Assembly (NCBI GenBank): GCA_018857735.1
Contig: JABMCL010000796.1
Location: forward strand, 81,001 to 145,000
Length of the DNA: 64,000 nucleotides
Origin: Alviniconcha marisindica
Lineage: Eukaryota; Mollusca; Gastropoda; Provannidae
Direction of reading: 5' to 3'
In this document: positions 11,401 through 22,942 of the stretch, in pieces
Numbering within the stretch: position 1 is the stretch's first letter
How the letters are laid out: the number at the start of each line of letters is the position of its first letter
The notes under the pieces: generated by a model
What the model saw: only the letters and a program-made list of their open reading frames with translations
Told to the model about the DNA's origin: nothing
The model's database searches: none
Made by a program: the position numbers and the translations under genes

Positions 11401-14400
11401 GTAAACCGATGCTTTGAGTTGGATTCAGTCTATAGACTCGAAGCAGAATGTGCATTGAAGAGCCCAATGGCATGCGCCATGGAAGACGATAGTGATTGGT
11501 TCATGACAGTGATGAGAATCCGAGCTCGCACCAGATAATTCATGTAATTATTTCTCTGCTTTCTTTTCAGGATGGGAAGGTTGAGCCGGAGAGTTTCACA
11601 CACAAGTTGCAGCATGAGCTGAAATCGTCTCCCCAGCCATACCTAGTCCCTTTCCTGAAGGTGAGTCCCCTTCTCTTGGGTATTGTCTCATGGTCTGGTT
11701 GTTTCCATTCCGTTTCATTTTCTCCCCCTCCCCAAGTAAGTAAACATGGTGCTTAACATCCACAGAAACCATAAGTCTTATTACGGAAGGGGGGGGGGGG
11801 GGGGGTATGGAGGTGGGGGAAGAGGGAGATTATATACCTGTCGCTACACTGTCACCACCAGAATGACTTCTGCATTAAGATAGGCAGCGATGAGAGTTTC
11901 AGTAGGAAGTGATGGACAACGTCACAGGACAGTGTCCACAAACCACAACCTTTTTGAAGAGAAAGGATAGCCAAAGCGGTATCGAACCGAGGTCCTTCCG
12001 CTTACCAGCCTAACGCCTTACCGCTAGGCCAAACCGGCTCACAATTCTCTCCCCCCCCCCCCCCAGTGTTTTTGTTTATATTGTGGTTGCTTTTGTGACC
12101 TGCACAGGCTTTTTCCTGCTTTGTTTTGGTTCGTAAATCATGGAACGCTAAGTAAATAATTCTGTAGGTTTAGAAAAGGTTACACAAAGTACCTTTTTTC
12201 TTTTAGTCCGCCAGTTTGAAGGGTGCATGCGCCTGGCTTCCAACAGCCTTTACTGATTGAGTCTTTACTGGATACTTGATAGTCTTTACTGACTCAGTCT
12301 TTACTTGAGAATCTGTACTTTCTCTGTCTTGACCTGATGGCGTAAAACTTTGTTACAGAAAAGTCTGCCGATGCTGCGTCAGTCCATGCAGTTGGGAAGG
12401 ATGGGCATTGACGGGATTCGGCCTCCACCTCACGAGGTTGTCATAGCAACCACTACATCTCAGGCTACACCAGCGACCGTTCACAGACCGCAAATTGCAG
12501 CACAGCCTACTGCCATAGTCAGACCACCGCTGGTGGGTTTGGTTCTTAATGCTCTTTTTTGTGTGTGTGTTGTAATTTTGTAATTGTCTACTGTCAGCGA
12601 ATGATTGTAGAAAACTGTTGGGGGGGGGGGGGGGTAATGAGCAGGTTTGAGTGCATGTCTTTTTTGTTTGTTTGTACATTTTCTTCTCTTTCTCAAGTGC
12701 TGTGTGTGACCATGTTCTGTGAATGCAGATTTGTTTTTACTGCACATTACCATGACCGTCAACATTACATCAGAGAGAATTTGTTTGATCATTTTCCCTG
12801 CAAACATATATTTGACCCACTCTCACAAGAGAGGAGACAAATTGGCCATAAGTTATGGGAGCTATAAAGACAAAACTCATTACTGGTACTTTCTGGTTGG
12901 TGTCCGTAACTCACAGCGCCCAAATGGATGCCACTGCACGCAGCACCAGCCATGTAACAACTAAACAGCACTGTAACAACTTAAGTGGATATTTAAGATG
13001 TGCTGGGTAAAGCTGCAGTCACTCATTACTGCATAGTGAGTCCTGGAAGCAGAGCTAGTGCTATAGTTGCCACAGTGAAGTGCTTAGGGCTCATCTTGAG
13101 ATGAGGCGCTCAACAAGTGTACACGCATAATGTATATAAAATAAATCGTCACATGTCAGAGCCTGTCATCCAGAGGTGTTATAGTTTTGCCAAATAGTTT
13201 CAACAGCTCCATTGCAGCTTGCATCTTATACTTATCCTTGATTACCATGTTTGTAACTTTTGAAGGAAATAGTGATATGGGTGACTGAAAAAATAAGTTT
13301 TGAAAAAAGTGTAGTGGGGTAGGTGGGGAACTTCAGCATACATGTTTTTCTCAGATTGATCATGTCCATGTATCTGTTTGTATATATATATATTTTTTAA
13401 TCAAAAAAATTCATGCTTGCATGCTTGCTTTCATGTCTAATCCGTCTTTCATATTGCCAATTCAGACAAATGCTGCGTTGAAACAACCCAAATCGTTCCA
13501 AGGTGCCTCTCTGTTGACTCGACCACAGACAATTACCCCTCCTGGTAATTCTGTTCTGGCCCAACAGAAAGCCAATATGGTGACGGCAACACAGATCCAG
13601 AACAAGGTACCTGTGCCTCAAACAGTGCGTCCTCCTCTGTCGCAACTTGGCCCTGCGTCCAGCAAAGTTCTCTTGCAGACATCCAAGCCTGCAGCTTCGC
13701 AAGCAGCCAATGCCTCACGAATCAAAGGTGGAGCTTCTGCCACTGTGACGGCAGCACTGGCGGCCCACGCTCAGAAGCTGGACACGAACAGTTTGGCAGC
13801 GTCGCACAAAGAGAAACGGAAATTTGAGGCCCTCAAGTGAGTAGATTTTTTTTTTAAAGTGTGTGATAGTTCCTTGCTGAGCTCAAAGAACTTTCTTTCC
13901 TCCCAAGCTTTTGGTTTACTACCTTTTGGTAGTAACTAGTATGTTTCCATGTGGGTTGCATAATGCATTCAGATGATTTAAATTGCCTTGTTCGATTAAA
14001 GCTGATGTCCTTCGTCATCAGTAAATGTGCACCATTACTTATTTTGAAGGTGTCTTTTTGTTTGTTTGGAATCAGCCAACCTTTTTGTTCCACTACTGTG
14101 CATTAGCTTGTGAGAAAAGCCAGGAAACCACTCAGTTTAGTTGTGTTTTGAAATGCACATGGTACTGAACGTGGTCTGACTGGCATACGTGTCATGTCTG
14201 TGTAGTGTTGTGGTCTTGTTCAATAGACACGAGTTTTGTTTAAACATCTGGTCAGACACATGCATGTTAGTGTTGGTGCTCAGTCATTATTAACCCCTTC
14301 ACTGCCCCAGCCTGTAAAATTTCTGGGCTGAAAGATGCATAGACGCACCTGCAAGCAGTATACTTCCCGGTCCTATAACATGCTTTTAATGCTGCTCATT

Positions 14401-17400
14401 TTCTTGAAAATCCGTTTACATGCCAGTGCAAAAAAGAAGACAAAAAAAGGCTTAAGGGTTTCAAATTTCGTACATTTATGTGTTATTTTCAAATGACGTC
14501 ATGGCAGTGAAGGGGTTAAAGTGGATCAGTGTTCACACACGCACAAACACATGCATGTACACAGTATACACATGTGAGTACCCAGTATTTCTTTCTTTTT
14601 CTCTGCGGCTAACTTTAGCGTTTGTGGAGCAGTCATTATAGCTCAGCATACTGCGCTTTCATCTGCACAATTATCAAGCGCTGTTTTAAGATTGTTACAA
14701 TGCACGCATGCGTGCAAGCACACCCTCATAATGGCCACGGTTATCTCCAGGTAGAGCTGGCTTCAGCATGTACTGAATAATTGTGATGCAGCATGCTGCA
14801 TTCTACTGGGATTCTGTATCACTTACACAGTTGTCAGTACCTATGTTGTGGTTGTCGCACCAACATGCATTTACCCGCGCTTGTGCACGTGCGCACCCAC
14901 CCACCCACCCATGTAACCCCCTCCCACCCACAGACATGCAGGCAAGCACATGCCAGCTTCTACCCCGCAGTTCAGCCGACTCCAGAATAATACCCTGAGC
15001 ACTCATGATAGCACATCGCGCTTACCTGCAACTGTGGGTCATCCGCACAGTTGTCGAAACCTGTGTTAAGGTGATTTTCCTAAGATCTGTGAATCACATC
15101 CAGGGACGACAACGATGACATCAATGATGTGGCAACCATGGGTGGCGTCAACCTGTCGGAGGAGTCGAAAAACATTCTGGCCACCAACTCCGAGCTGATT
15201 GGTTCCCAGATCCGCTCTTGTCAGGACAAGACCTTCCTCCCCCAGGACCTTCTTATGAGTCGCATCGCTGCTGTTGGTGAGTCAGCTGTTACTGAGCCTA
15301 GTGTGGCCTGTTCCTGCTTCTGTTGTTGTTGACTGCTTTCCTCTGCTAAAGCTGGAACTTGGGCGGTTCACCAAGAGTTGGGGGTGAGATTTTGTGTGTG
15401 TAGCTTTTTCCTGCGTAGAAATAGTGCTCTGGCATTGAGCAATGGCCACCGTTTAGATGGCTGCCCTCTGAGCTGTGGTAGCAAAATCTTATGGGGGGGG
15501 GAAAGGTGAGGAAGATCTGTTTTGATATATGGAGCATCGGAAAGAGGCGGTGGTGGAAACGATGCTAGCCTAAGCAGGACAGGTTATAACTTGTACAGCA
15601 GTGTTCCCTGTAGACATTTTAAGTAACAGTAAAAATGTCCCCCCCGCCAAGATATATGAGGGTCAAACAGATGAAACTGGGGGTCACAACATTCAGTAGC
15701 TGTTAACTTATAAGCGTTTTTGGACGTTTATTTTGGGGGGGGATGTAACTGACCATCTTCACACTTTGTTGTTGACAAAAGATACAAAACGGTCAACCTT
15801 TGTCAGTCAGCATTTGAAGAGTTCTTCCAGAAGTGACTTTTGAACCAATCAACGTTGCGGATAGGAATCTCACTGAGCAAGCAGGGTATTTGCTTTTCAG
15901 ACTTTTGTATCTTGTTCAACTTGCAGATGAGCTTCACCCAGATAAAACCATCTTTGTTGACTGGGCATAAAAAAAACAAGTTACAGATGAGTCAGAGTGT
16001 CTCCATGGCTTAAAAATGTATCAGTTTAATACTTAGGCCTCACATCTGTGTGTGTACAAAATCTCAGCATAATAGACCTGCAGTGGTGTGTTATCTAGAA
16101 CACTGATATAGAAAAGGATGCTTCTTGCTGGCAGCTGATGGAATTGCAGGTAGATTGCAGCTGTCTTCAGGTGTGGTCCCAAGCTTTGTTTCAGCCCCCA
16201 GCCACTTTTGAAATGAAAGTCATACATGTGTGGTAATGCAGCTTCCTGAAAGTAGAACTGTTTGTCTTCATAGCTGAATGTTGAACAGTTTGTCTTCATG
16301 GTCGCTGTTCATTTTATCTGTTTGTTAAGAAAGTGGGAGTTGGGATATATTACAAAACCGTCTGTAGCAAAAAAAAATTCTGACTGCCTGTCTCTGTCTG
16401 TCACTACAGATATTTTTTGTCCAGCCTATTTTTGATTTAAAAAAAAAATCATTAAATTGATAGGAAGATAGTAGCTGCAGCTCTGTTTCGCTAAGGGTTG
16501 CTATCAAAATACACTGCCATTTTGGTGTCAGTATCACCATACGTATACCTTTACTTTTCAGCCAAGAAGCATGGGTTGGATGGAGTTTCCCCTGATGTCG
16601 CTCGCATCATTTCCCACGCTACTCAGGATCGATTGCGAGACCTCGTCAGCAAGCTGTCTGTCATTGCCGAGCACAGGATGGAGATTTACAAAATGGACCC
16701 GCGCTACGAAGTTTCATCGGATGTGCGTGGCAAGCTGAAGTTTCTGGAGGAGCTGGACAAGGTGGAGAAGAAGCGCCATGAGGAACAGGAGCGAGAGGTG
16801 CTCCTGCGAGCTATCAAGGTATGTACTCATTGATCTGTATGCAGTGCATAGTCCTTCCCTTTAGTTCTCCATGCAGGGGTTGCAATCTCAGCTCTGAAAT
16901 GTAAAATAATGCAGCACCATGTGATTTTAATCAGCTATTTTCTCTCTCTCTCTGTCTCTCTCTCCCCCCCCCCCCCCCCCCCCCCCCTTCTTTTTTTAAG
17001 GGTAAATGTATCATTAAATTTGTTTTCCATGCTTTGACATCAAGAATAAATACAATTATGGATTAAAAATGACACCTGAGAATTGGTTTGTCCTTTTTTT
17101 TTTTTTTTTCTCAAAGCTTATCATTGTGGGGCATTTATTTGAATAGCATGCATCTGTCATCTGCAGTACACATTCAGTCAATCAGTCATACCTACTTGCA
17201 CAGTGCTGCTTCTGGTCTGTTTGGTTGCCTGTTCAACAAATGCAGAAATTTAATATAACTGTGGACTGTAAGATATATGTGTGAACTGGTTGTCTGTTCA
17301 GTCAAATGCAGAAATACAGTTGTGGATTACAAACATCCATAAATTGGTGGTCTGTTCAGAGTTTTCTACAGTACTGCTGACTAGCTATACAAGGAGACTA

Positions 17401-20400
17401 TGGTTCAGAATTGCTGATTGTCTGCATGCGGAGTCATTCAAAGAATGAAGGCCCTCAAGTAGCTGCTCATGTGTTTGAATTAGTTGTCTATTCAGGCAAA
17501 TGCAGAACTACAATACAGTTGTAGATTATACAGAAAAACAAAACAGGGTCAGTGTGGATTATAAGAAACAAAATCTGACTTGGTTGTCTGTTTTCTAACT
17601 GCTGACTAGCTGCACAAGGGGAGAGTGGTTGAGAGTGTCTGATATCTGTGTGTGCAGAGTCGCTCAAAGAACGAAGACCCAGAGCAGCTGAAGTTGAAGC
17701 AGAAAGCAAAGGAGCTCCAGCAGGCAGAGGCCGAAGAAGTTCGGCAGCGAGAAGCCAACCTGACAGCTCTGGCAGCCATTGGTCCTCGCAAAAAGCGAAA
17801 ACTGGACCTTGGAGAATCAGGAGTATCAGTAAGCTAACCACCATGCTTAGATTGTGTGTGTGTGTGTGTGCGTGCGTGCATGTCAACCCCCCCACCTCCC
17901 TTTTCTCTGTGTGTCTCTCTCCCTGTTAGTCTGCCAGAGAGTGAGTCAGTCTGTCTGTCTGCCTAAGTCTGCCTTGAGAGTGAGTCTGTCAGTCTGTCTG
18001 CCTAAGTCTGCCTGAGAGTGAGTCTGTCAGTCTGTCTGCCTAAGTCTGCTTGAGAGTGAGTCAGTCAGTCTGTCTGCCTAAGTTCTTGGGGTTTAGAGTC
18101 AGTCTGTCTGCCTAAGTCTGCTTGGGGGAGTCAGTCTGTCTGCCTAAGTCTGCTTGGGGGAGTCAGTCTGTCTGCCTAAGTCTGCTTGAGAGTCAGTCTG
18201 TCTGCCTAAGTCTGCTTGAGAGTCAGTCTGTCAGTCTGTCTGCCTAAGTCTGCTTGAGAGTGAGTCTGTCAGTCTGTCTGCCTAAGTCTGCTTGAGAGTC
18301 AGTCTGTCTGTCTGTCTGCCTAAGTCTGCTTGAGAGTCAGTCTGTCTGCCTAAGTCTGCCAGAGAGTGAGTCTGTCAGTCTGTCTGCCTAAGTCTGCTTG
18401 AGAGTGAGTCTGTCTGTCTAAGTCTGCTTGAGAGTCAGTCTGTCTGCCTAAGTCTGCTTGAGAGTCAGTCAGTCTGTCTGCCTAAGTGCTTGAGAGTGAG
18501 TCTGTCTGCCTAAGTCTGCTTGAGAGTGAGTCTGTCAGTCTGTCTGCCTAAGTCTGCTTGAGAGTGAGTCTGTCTGTCTGCCTAAGTCTGCTTGAGAGTC
18601 AGTCAGTCTGTCTGTCTGCCTAAGTCTGCTTGAGAGTGAGTCTGTCAGTCTGTCTGCCTAAGTCTGCTTGAGAGTTTTCTGTCTGTCTGCCTAAGTCTGC
18701 TTGAGAGTCAGTCTGTCTGCCTGTCTCCTGGAACTTCTCTTCTGCCTTCCCCTTTTCTTTCTGTTTTCCCTATGGTCTGCTTGAGAGTCAGTCTGTCTGC
18801 CTAAGTCTGCCAGAGAGTGAGTCTGTCAATCTGTCTGCCTAAGTCTGCTTGAGAGTGAGTCCGTCTGCCTAAGTCTGCTTGAGAGTGAGTCTGTCTGTCT
18901 GTCTGCCTAAGTCTGCTTGAGAGTGAGTCTGTCTGCCTAAGTCTGCTTGAGAGTGAGTCTGTCTGTCTGTCTTCCTGGCAACCTCTCTTCCCCTTCCCCT
19001 CTTTCTTTCTGTCTCTCCCTATTGTCTGCCTGAGAGTGAGTCTGTCAGTCTGTCTGCCTAACCCCTGCTTCCCCAGTGTCTTTCTGTCTGTCTGTCTCCC
19101 CCTGTGGGTCTCCCTTGAGAGTGAGTCTGCCCCAAGTCTCCGGGGTGAGCTGTCAATCTGTCTGCCTATTTCTTTCTTGAGAGTGAGTCCGTCTGCCCTT
19201 GGTCTCCCTTGAGAGTGAGTCAGTCTGTCCTGCCCTGCCTCCAGTCTGCTTGTGGGGGTCTGTCTCCTTGGGTCTCCCTTGAGAGTGAGTCTGTCTGTCT
19301 GTCTTCCTGGCAACCTCTCTTCCCCTTCCCCTCTTTCTTTCTGTCTCTCCCTATTGGTCTGCCTGAGAGTCAGTCAGTCAGTCTGTCTGCCTGACAACCC
19401 CTCCTCCCCCTCCCCCATTTCTTTCTCTGTGTGTCTGTCTCTCCCTGTTGGTCTGCCTGAGAGTGAGTCTGTCTGCCTGACAACCCCTCCCCCATTTCTT
19501 TCTCTGTGTGTCTGTCTCTCCCTGTTGGTCTGCCTGAGAGTGAGTCAGTCATCTCTGTGCCTGTCAACTCCTCCCCCATTCTTTCTCTGTGTGTCTGTCT
19601 CTCCCTGTTGGTCTGCCTGAGAGTGAGTCAGCCTCTCTGCCTGTCAACTCCTCCCCCCCCCATTTCTTTCTCTGTGTGTCTGTCTCTCCCTGTTGGTCTG
19701 CCTGAGAGTGAGTCAGCCTCTTGCCTGTCAACCTCCTCCCCCACTTCTTTCTCTGTGTGTCTGTCTCTCCCTGTTGGTCTGCCTGAGAGTGAGTCAGTCA
19801 GTCTCTGCCTGTCAACTCCTCCCCCCATTTCCTTCTTTCTCTGTGTGTCTGTCTCTCCCTGTTGGTCTGCCTGAGAGTGAGTCAGCCTCTCTGCCTGTCA
19901 ACTCCTCCTCCCCCCCCCCCCCCACTTCTTTCTCTGTGTGTCTGTCTCTCCCTGTTGGTCTGCCTGAGAGTGAGTCAGCCTCTCTGCCTGTCAACTCCTC
20001 CCCCCCCCCCCCCCCCCACTTTCTCTGTGTGTCTGTCTCTCCCTGTTGGTCTGCCTGAGAGTGAGTCAGCCTCTCTGCCTGTCAACTCCTCCTCCCCCCC
20101 CCCCCCCACTTTCTCTGTGTGTCTGTCTCTCCCTGTTGGTCTGCCTGAGAGTCAGTCAGTCAGTCTCTCTGCCTGTCAACTCCTCCCCCCCCCCCATTTC
20201 TTTCTCTGTGTGTTCTCTCTCTCCCTGTTGGTCTGCCTGAGAGTGAGTGAGTCTGTCTGTCTCTGCCTGTCTCGTGCGGCCTCTCCCTCTGTCTTTCACA
20301 TCACATGGCTGTTCTTCTGCGTCTTTGCAATATCACAAGGAGTTAGCTGCTGCTGGCCTAGCCTAGCCCTGCCTCTCCTGATCACCCTTTCCATGCCCTG

Positions 20401-22942
20401 TCTCCCTGCCTCACTTTGTCTCTCACATTGTTCAGCGGTCTTTCTACATTGCCCCACAGTAATATAAGGGGTCAGCCACTCTTTCTGTACTACCCCCCCC
20501 CCTTCCCCCCACTTTCACCTGTCTCACTCCCTCTGCCCCTCTCTTTGTGTTCCATCCCTCTCTCCCTGTGCCCCCCCCCCCCCACCCCCCTACATGTCTC
20601 TCTCACATTGTGTGGCAATTCTTTTGTATCTTCATGATAACACAGTTTTACTACCTTTTTCCCTCTTCTTCCCCCCATCCTCAGCCCCCACCTCAATTAC
20701 ACTTACTACCCTCTCTCACTTGTAACTGTGCTTGGAGTTTGACTGATTCAAGAGGGATATTATTAGTTGTTTTGTTTTTCAGTTTTATTTATTGAGATCA
20801 TTTTTATTTTCCTTAGGCTGCGTTGGTGTGAATGGAGTTGCTGCGCTTATTCAAGAAGTTAATGTTGTTCTGTTGTCATCATTGTTTTGTTTGTTTTTGG
20901 GGTGGGGGTGGGACTATGATAATTAATATTAATTTAAGACAGTGAAAATCCGAGTTGCTGGGTTCTAACTCGATTGTTCTTTCTCTTTCAGGGCAGCTCT
21001 AGTTCTAGCAGTTTAGCCAATGGGCCTAGCACACCTTCCAACAGGCAGTCTGTAAGTCTCACCCACCTAGCCCACCAGGCAGTGCCTGAAGGGGTGTTGC
21101 CATTGGCTGTGTGTGTGTGTGTGCGTGCGTGTGTGCGTGTGTGTCCATGTGTGTTTGTGCCTTTATATGTGTGTGTCATGTGTGTGTGTCCGTGTGTGTG
21201 TGTGTGTCTATACGTGTGTGTGTGTGTGTGTGTGCACGCGTCCATCCATGTGTGAGCTCTTCACATGGCCGTGTGAGACGCCCTTCCACTTCAGTTTTGA
21301 TGCAGCTCTGACTGGCTCTTGCGGCAGTCAGCCTCATGCCGATAGGTCACTCTGGTTACAGACCTGTTACTGTTAGTAGCTGGATTTTAATGTCCCGTCT
21401 GCAGCATAGAGTCACCTCAGGATGATCAAACTCTTGTCATTTAATATAAGCAGTTGACTGTTTCAGGACTCCTTTCATGCTGTTTCTCAGGTCGAATCTG
21501 CAGAATCCCTCTTCAGATATAAAGCGAAACATACGTGCTTAAACATCAGACATAAATTTGCGAAGAGTTACTCCCTTGAATAAACAAGCATATGTGGCTA
21601 GGACATGCTGGTATTGTTGACCTAAATTATTGATACCAGGTTAAAGAAAAATAATAACAATGGAACGGACAAAAAACAAAAACAAAACTCTATATAAATA
21701 CATAATGGTAAAATACCAGCACCATATGGCAGCAAACTGCACATGCCACCTACCAGCTGTCATCTAGCTGCTCAACAAACCTGTCCCTTACAGAAAAATG
21801 CTGAGAAAATCTCCTGGTAAAAAAAGTCAAGAGAATGGGCCGTTAAAAAAGGCAAAAAAAAAAAAGACGGAAAGAGCAAGAGAGTAAGGCAGAACCTGTT
21901 ACAGTGTCAGCGCTAAACTTGCGAGTTCTTGTTCTGTGTAGTGCCCAACTTCACCACTCTGAAAACTCTTAACACTTCCAGTGCCGGCCAAGTTGTGGTG
22001 TTTCCATAATCCACTGAAGTCTGACATCAGCTACAGGATCTTAAATGTGCGTGTGTGATCTTTTCACATACATGTGCAAAAGGGACCTTGGTCTTATCCA
22101 AAGGGCTTTTGTGAAGTCTGCACAAAATTAAATCCGGAAAAATCTCGGGGCTGGCGCAGTGCCCAGTGCATTACGATCACCCATCCATTTGGTGACCACA
22201 CTCGCTCCTGTTCAACTTTGGCTTTCAGGAGTGAGTGCTCTTGCTCTGTGCCATCAGCTCTGCTTCACTTCAGGCTGCATCCGTGTGTGTGTGGATGTAC
22301 AGTATGCATCCCTGTGTGTGTGGATGTACAGTCTGTATCCTTGTGTGTGTGGATGTACAGTCTGTATCCCTGTGTGTGTGGATGTACAGTCTGTATCGCT
22401 GCGTGTATTGATGTACAGTCTATCAGTGTGTGTGTGGATGTACTTCCTGTATCCAAGTGTGTGGATGTACATTCTGTGGCCCTGTGTGTGTGTGTACATT
22501 CTGTGGCAATTGACAGATGTACAGGTAGAATAAAAAAGCATGTTAGGGAGATTAGTTTTTTGTTTGTTAGAAAGATTGGTTTTATGTATGTATGAAAGTT
22601 AGGAAGATTGGCTTTGTAGATGTATAGAAGTAAAATGTTGCTTGAACATAGTGAATTTTGTGCTCTGCTTTGATGAGCACAAAAAAAAGAGAATCATGCA
22701 GTTTTATGAAAGAAACTAATGCTTCTGGAACCAATTGATCTGTCATAATAGCCATTGTAATCAGTGCCCATTTCATTGTGGGTCGATGTGTGTTTTGGAG
22801 AGTGAATTGTGATGTTTTGTTTTCGCAGGTGATTGGGCGACCTCGCATCAAGCGTGTGACACACAAAGATTTACAGTTTCTCATGGAGCAGGACCACCAT
22901 TTATGCAAATCTCCGTTGTTGTACAGAACATTCCTCAAGTGA
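3768..22942 (+). CDS. TAF4: TAF4, transcription initiation factor TFIID subunit 4
   Basis: TAF4 is a core TFIID scaffold that pairs with TAF12 through a histone fold and binds activators through its TAFH domain. Twelve coding exons join in frame: 3768-4967, 7305-7475, 8523-8733, 9854-9975, 11571-11660, 12359-12532, 13466-13836, 15104-15276, 16562-16818, 17658-17828, 20992-21051 and 22829-22942, giving 1037 residues (human TAF4 is about 1085). Residues 5-31 match the conserved N-terminal [17 protein letters not shown] motif, and a Q/T/V/P-rich activation region follows. TAFH spans about 528-600 ([29 protein letters not shown]). The C-terminal TAF4 domain runs from about 780 ([20 protein letters not shown]) through [16 protein letters not shown] to a final LLYRTFLK. 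All introns are GT-AG. Donors for exons 3 and 8 were chosen by phase and homology. The start codon follows an in-context ATGGCGG and matches family N-termini. Confidence 0.95.
6190..6800 (+). mobile_element. tRNA-derived SINE, family 1, long copy in TAF4 intron 1
   Basis: The head (about 6208-6290) is a decayed tRNA-like segment with GCTCCGTGGCAGAGCACC and a B-box-like ATTCCATTCC. The body matches other window copies: TCCTGTGCTGACTCTTA, GTAGCAC, GATCCTGGTCATTC, TGGCATGTTACAGCTAAAC, GGTGCATGGTTGTATGGTG, ACATCACTTCAGTGGATATT, and a tail GGGCTCATCTTGAGATGAGG. Related pieces lie at 12895, 37145/38376, 47528 and 60015. It is the most complete body and tail here, though its head is diverged. Confidence 0.7.
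7527..7560. repeat. Short palindromic hairpin after TAF4 exon 2
   Basis: TGGACTAGT (7527-7535) and ACTAGTCCA (7552-7560) are perfect inverted arms around a 16-base loop, about 50 bp inside intron 2. It may be the end of an old fold-back element. Confidence 0.5.
8366..8434 (+). repeat. (CA)n then (CT)n microsatellite
   Basis: An uninterrupted CA run in TAF4 intron 2 is followed by a short CT run, about 90 bp upstream of the exon 3 acceptor. Looser CA-rich sequence extends left to about 8245. Open frames here are repeat artefacts. Confidence 0.95.
8755..9425 (+). repeat. About 59-bp minisatellite in TAF4 intron 3
   Basis: Roughly ten copies of a unit carrying GGCCAGTTTGACCCCAAAC, AAAGCCACTTAACCCTTTC and TCCTTGTATCAGAAACTGTT occur in tandem. 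The middle copies (about 8870-9110) are almost identical, while the outer copies are diverged and of uneven length. The array begins about 20-30 bp after the exon 3 donor but does not include it. Confidence 0.9.
9854..11660 (+). CDS. TAF4: TAF4 exons 4 and 5: TAFH (NHR1-like) domain
   Basis: Exon 4 (9854-9975) encodes [20 protein letters not shown] through [12 protein letters not shown]. Exon 5 (11571-11660) encodes [20 protein letters not shown] then [10 protein letters not shown]. Together with the first residues of exon 6 (KSLPMLRQ) they form the helical TAFH domain that binds activators such as E-proteins and CREB in known homologues. The junction ATT|GTAAGT...TTTTCAG|GAT is phase 0. The intron between them begins with a donor-containing tandem array. 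Confidence 0.95.
9970..10660 (+). repeat. Donor-containing minisatellite in TAF4 intron 4
   Basis: The exon 4 donor sequence TCATT|GTAAGTTGTGGATG starts an array of about 20 units of roughly 30-45 bp, with the motifs AATCATTGTAAGTTGTGGG, GAAATTGTGGGTGATT and GATTCAGAATC. Several units keep a full GTAAGT. Around 10097-10132 the array is interrupted by four TAAG units and TTGGTGTTTTACGCCAG, which looks like a repeat tail inserted in it. Open frames on both strands (NHCKLW and ILNHPQFT repeats) are by-products of the period. Confidence 0.85.
10662..10710. repeat. Perfect 19-bp inverted repeat with 11-base loop
   Basis: The left arm is GTTGTTTTCATGTCCAGTG (10662-10680), the loop is GATTGGACAAG, and the right arm CACTGGACATGAAAACAAC (10692-10710) is its exact reverse complement. 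It lies just past the end of the intron 4 array. Confidence 0.9.
11738..12045 (-). mobile_element. tRNA-derived SINE, family 2, in TAF4 intron 5
   Basis: Read on the minus strand it starts GAGCCGGTTTGGCCTAGCGG (A-box region) and has CGGTTCGATACCGCTTTGGC (B box). It then continues with TGTGGACACTGTCC, a core containing AGTCATTCTGGTGGTGACAG, and a tail TTTCTGTGGATGTTAAGCAC ending at (TTAC)n-like sequence. Three relatives are at 61603-61930, 62428-62755 and 63880-64000. A 17-base G run interrupts the tail side. Confidence 0.85.
12895..13145 (+). mobile_element. SINE family 1, 3' portion, in TAF4 intron 6
   Basis: The sequence shares CCATGTAACA, AAACAGCACTG, CTTAAGTGGATATT, GCAGTCACTCATTAC and the terminal AGGGCTCATCTTGAGATGAG with the copy at 6190-6800. 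The tRNA-like head is missing or too diverged to see. Confidence 0.7.
14290..14519. mobile_element. piggyBac-type MITE, copy 1 (TAF4 intron 7)
   Basis: The 230-bp element starts TTAACCCCTTCACTGCC and ends GGCAGTGAAGGGGTTAA. The terminal inverted repeats are perfect over 17 bases, including the flanking TTAA. TTAA as target duplication is the hallmark of piggyBac elements. It has no open reading frame of note, so it is non-autonomous. A second copy is at 36424-36654. Confidence 0.85.
15104..17828 (+). CDS. TAF4: TAF4 exons 8-10: C-terminal TAF4/histone-fold domain
   Basis: Exon 8 (15104-15276) encodes [20 protein letters not shown] and [16 protein letters not shown]. Exon 9 (16562-16818) encodes [20 protein letters not shown], the region that pairs with TAF12, and the charged [18 protein letters not shown] helix. 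Exon 10 (17658-17828) encodes [20 protein letters not shown] and [18 protein letters not shown], the latter with a basic, nuclear-localisation-like stretch. All three align with human TAF4 without gaps worth noting. Boundaries are VGTGAGT, TTTTCAG|CC, AAG|GTATGT, GCAG|AGT and TCA|GTAAGC. Confidence 0.95.
16964..16988 (+). repeat. (CT)n followed by poly-C run
   Basis: A CT-rich run (about 16941-16963) passes into an uninterrupted run of about 24 C in TAF4 intron 9. Similar G or C runs recur throughout the window. Confidence 0.95.
17925..18980 (+). repeat. GTGAGTC/TGTCTGCC minisatellite, block 1 (TAF4 intron 10)
   Basis: More than 25 irregular units of about 30-45 bp combine GAGAGTGAGTCTGTC, AGTCTGTCTGCC and TAAGTCTGCTTGAGAG. 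Many units contain GTGAGT, a strong 5' splice-site hexamer, in a GAGA|GTGAGT context. The array starts about 95 bp downstream of the exon 10 donor. Confidence 0.9.
19020..20275 (+). repeat. About 84-bp minisatellite, block 2 (TAF4 intron 10)
   Basis: Around eleven higher-order units carry TGTGTGTCTGTCTCTCCCTG, TTGGTCTGCCTGAGAGTGAG and TGCCTGTCAACTCCTCC plus a variable poly-C run and ATTTCTTTCTC. It is related to block 1 through the CTGCCTGAGAGTGAGTC core. A unit length divisible by three gives long open frames ([12 protein letters not shown]), which are not genes. Confidence 0.9.
21109..21240 (+). repeat. (TG)n-rich tract after TAF4 exon 11
   Basis: An interrupted TG/TGCG tract starts about 58 bp beyond the exon 11 donor (TCT|GTAAGT at 21052). 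Confidence 0.9.
22270..22512 (+). repeat. About 31-bp minisatellite in TAF4 intron 11
   Basis: Seven or eight units carry TGTGTGTGTGGATGTACAG and TCTGTATCCCTG. The later units are shorter or diverged (CATTCTGTGGC). Cysteine-rich open frames here (CVWMYSLYP) follow from the repeat. Confidence 0.9.
22829..22942 (+). CDS. TAF4: TAF4 last exon (exon 12)
   Basis: After TTTTCGCAG it encodes [20 protein letters not shown] and [12 protein letters not shown] then TGA. It aligns with the human C-terminus (RITRVNLRDLIF.. LLLYKAFLK), confirming the gene is complete at its 3' end. Confidence 0.95.
   Translation: MIGRPRIKRVTHKDLQFLMEQDHHLCKSPLLYRTFLK

Noticed and set aside
19252..20467. Leucine/cysteine-rich membrane protein (repeated [15 protein letters not shown])
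   Set aside because: It is a by-product of the 84-bp intron minisatellite, lying between TAF4 exons 10 and 11 in the same strand.
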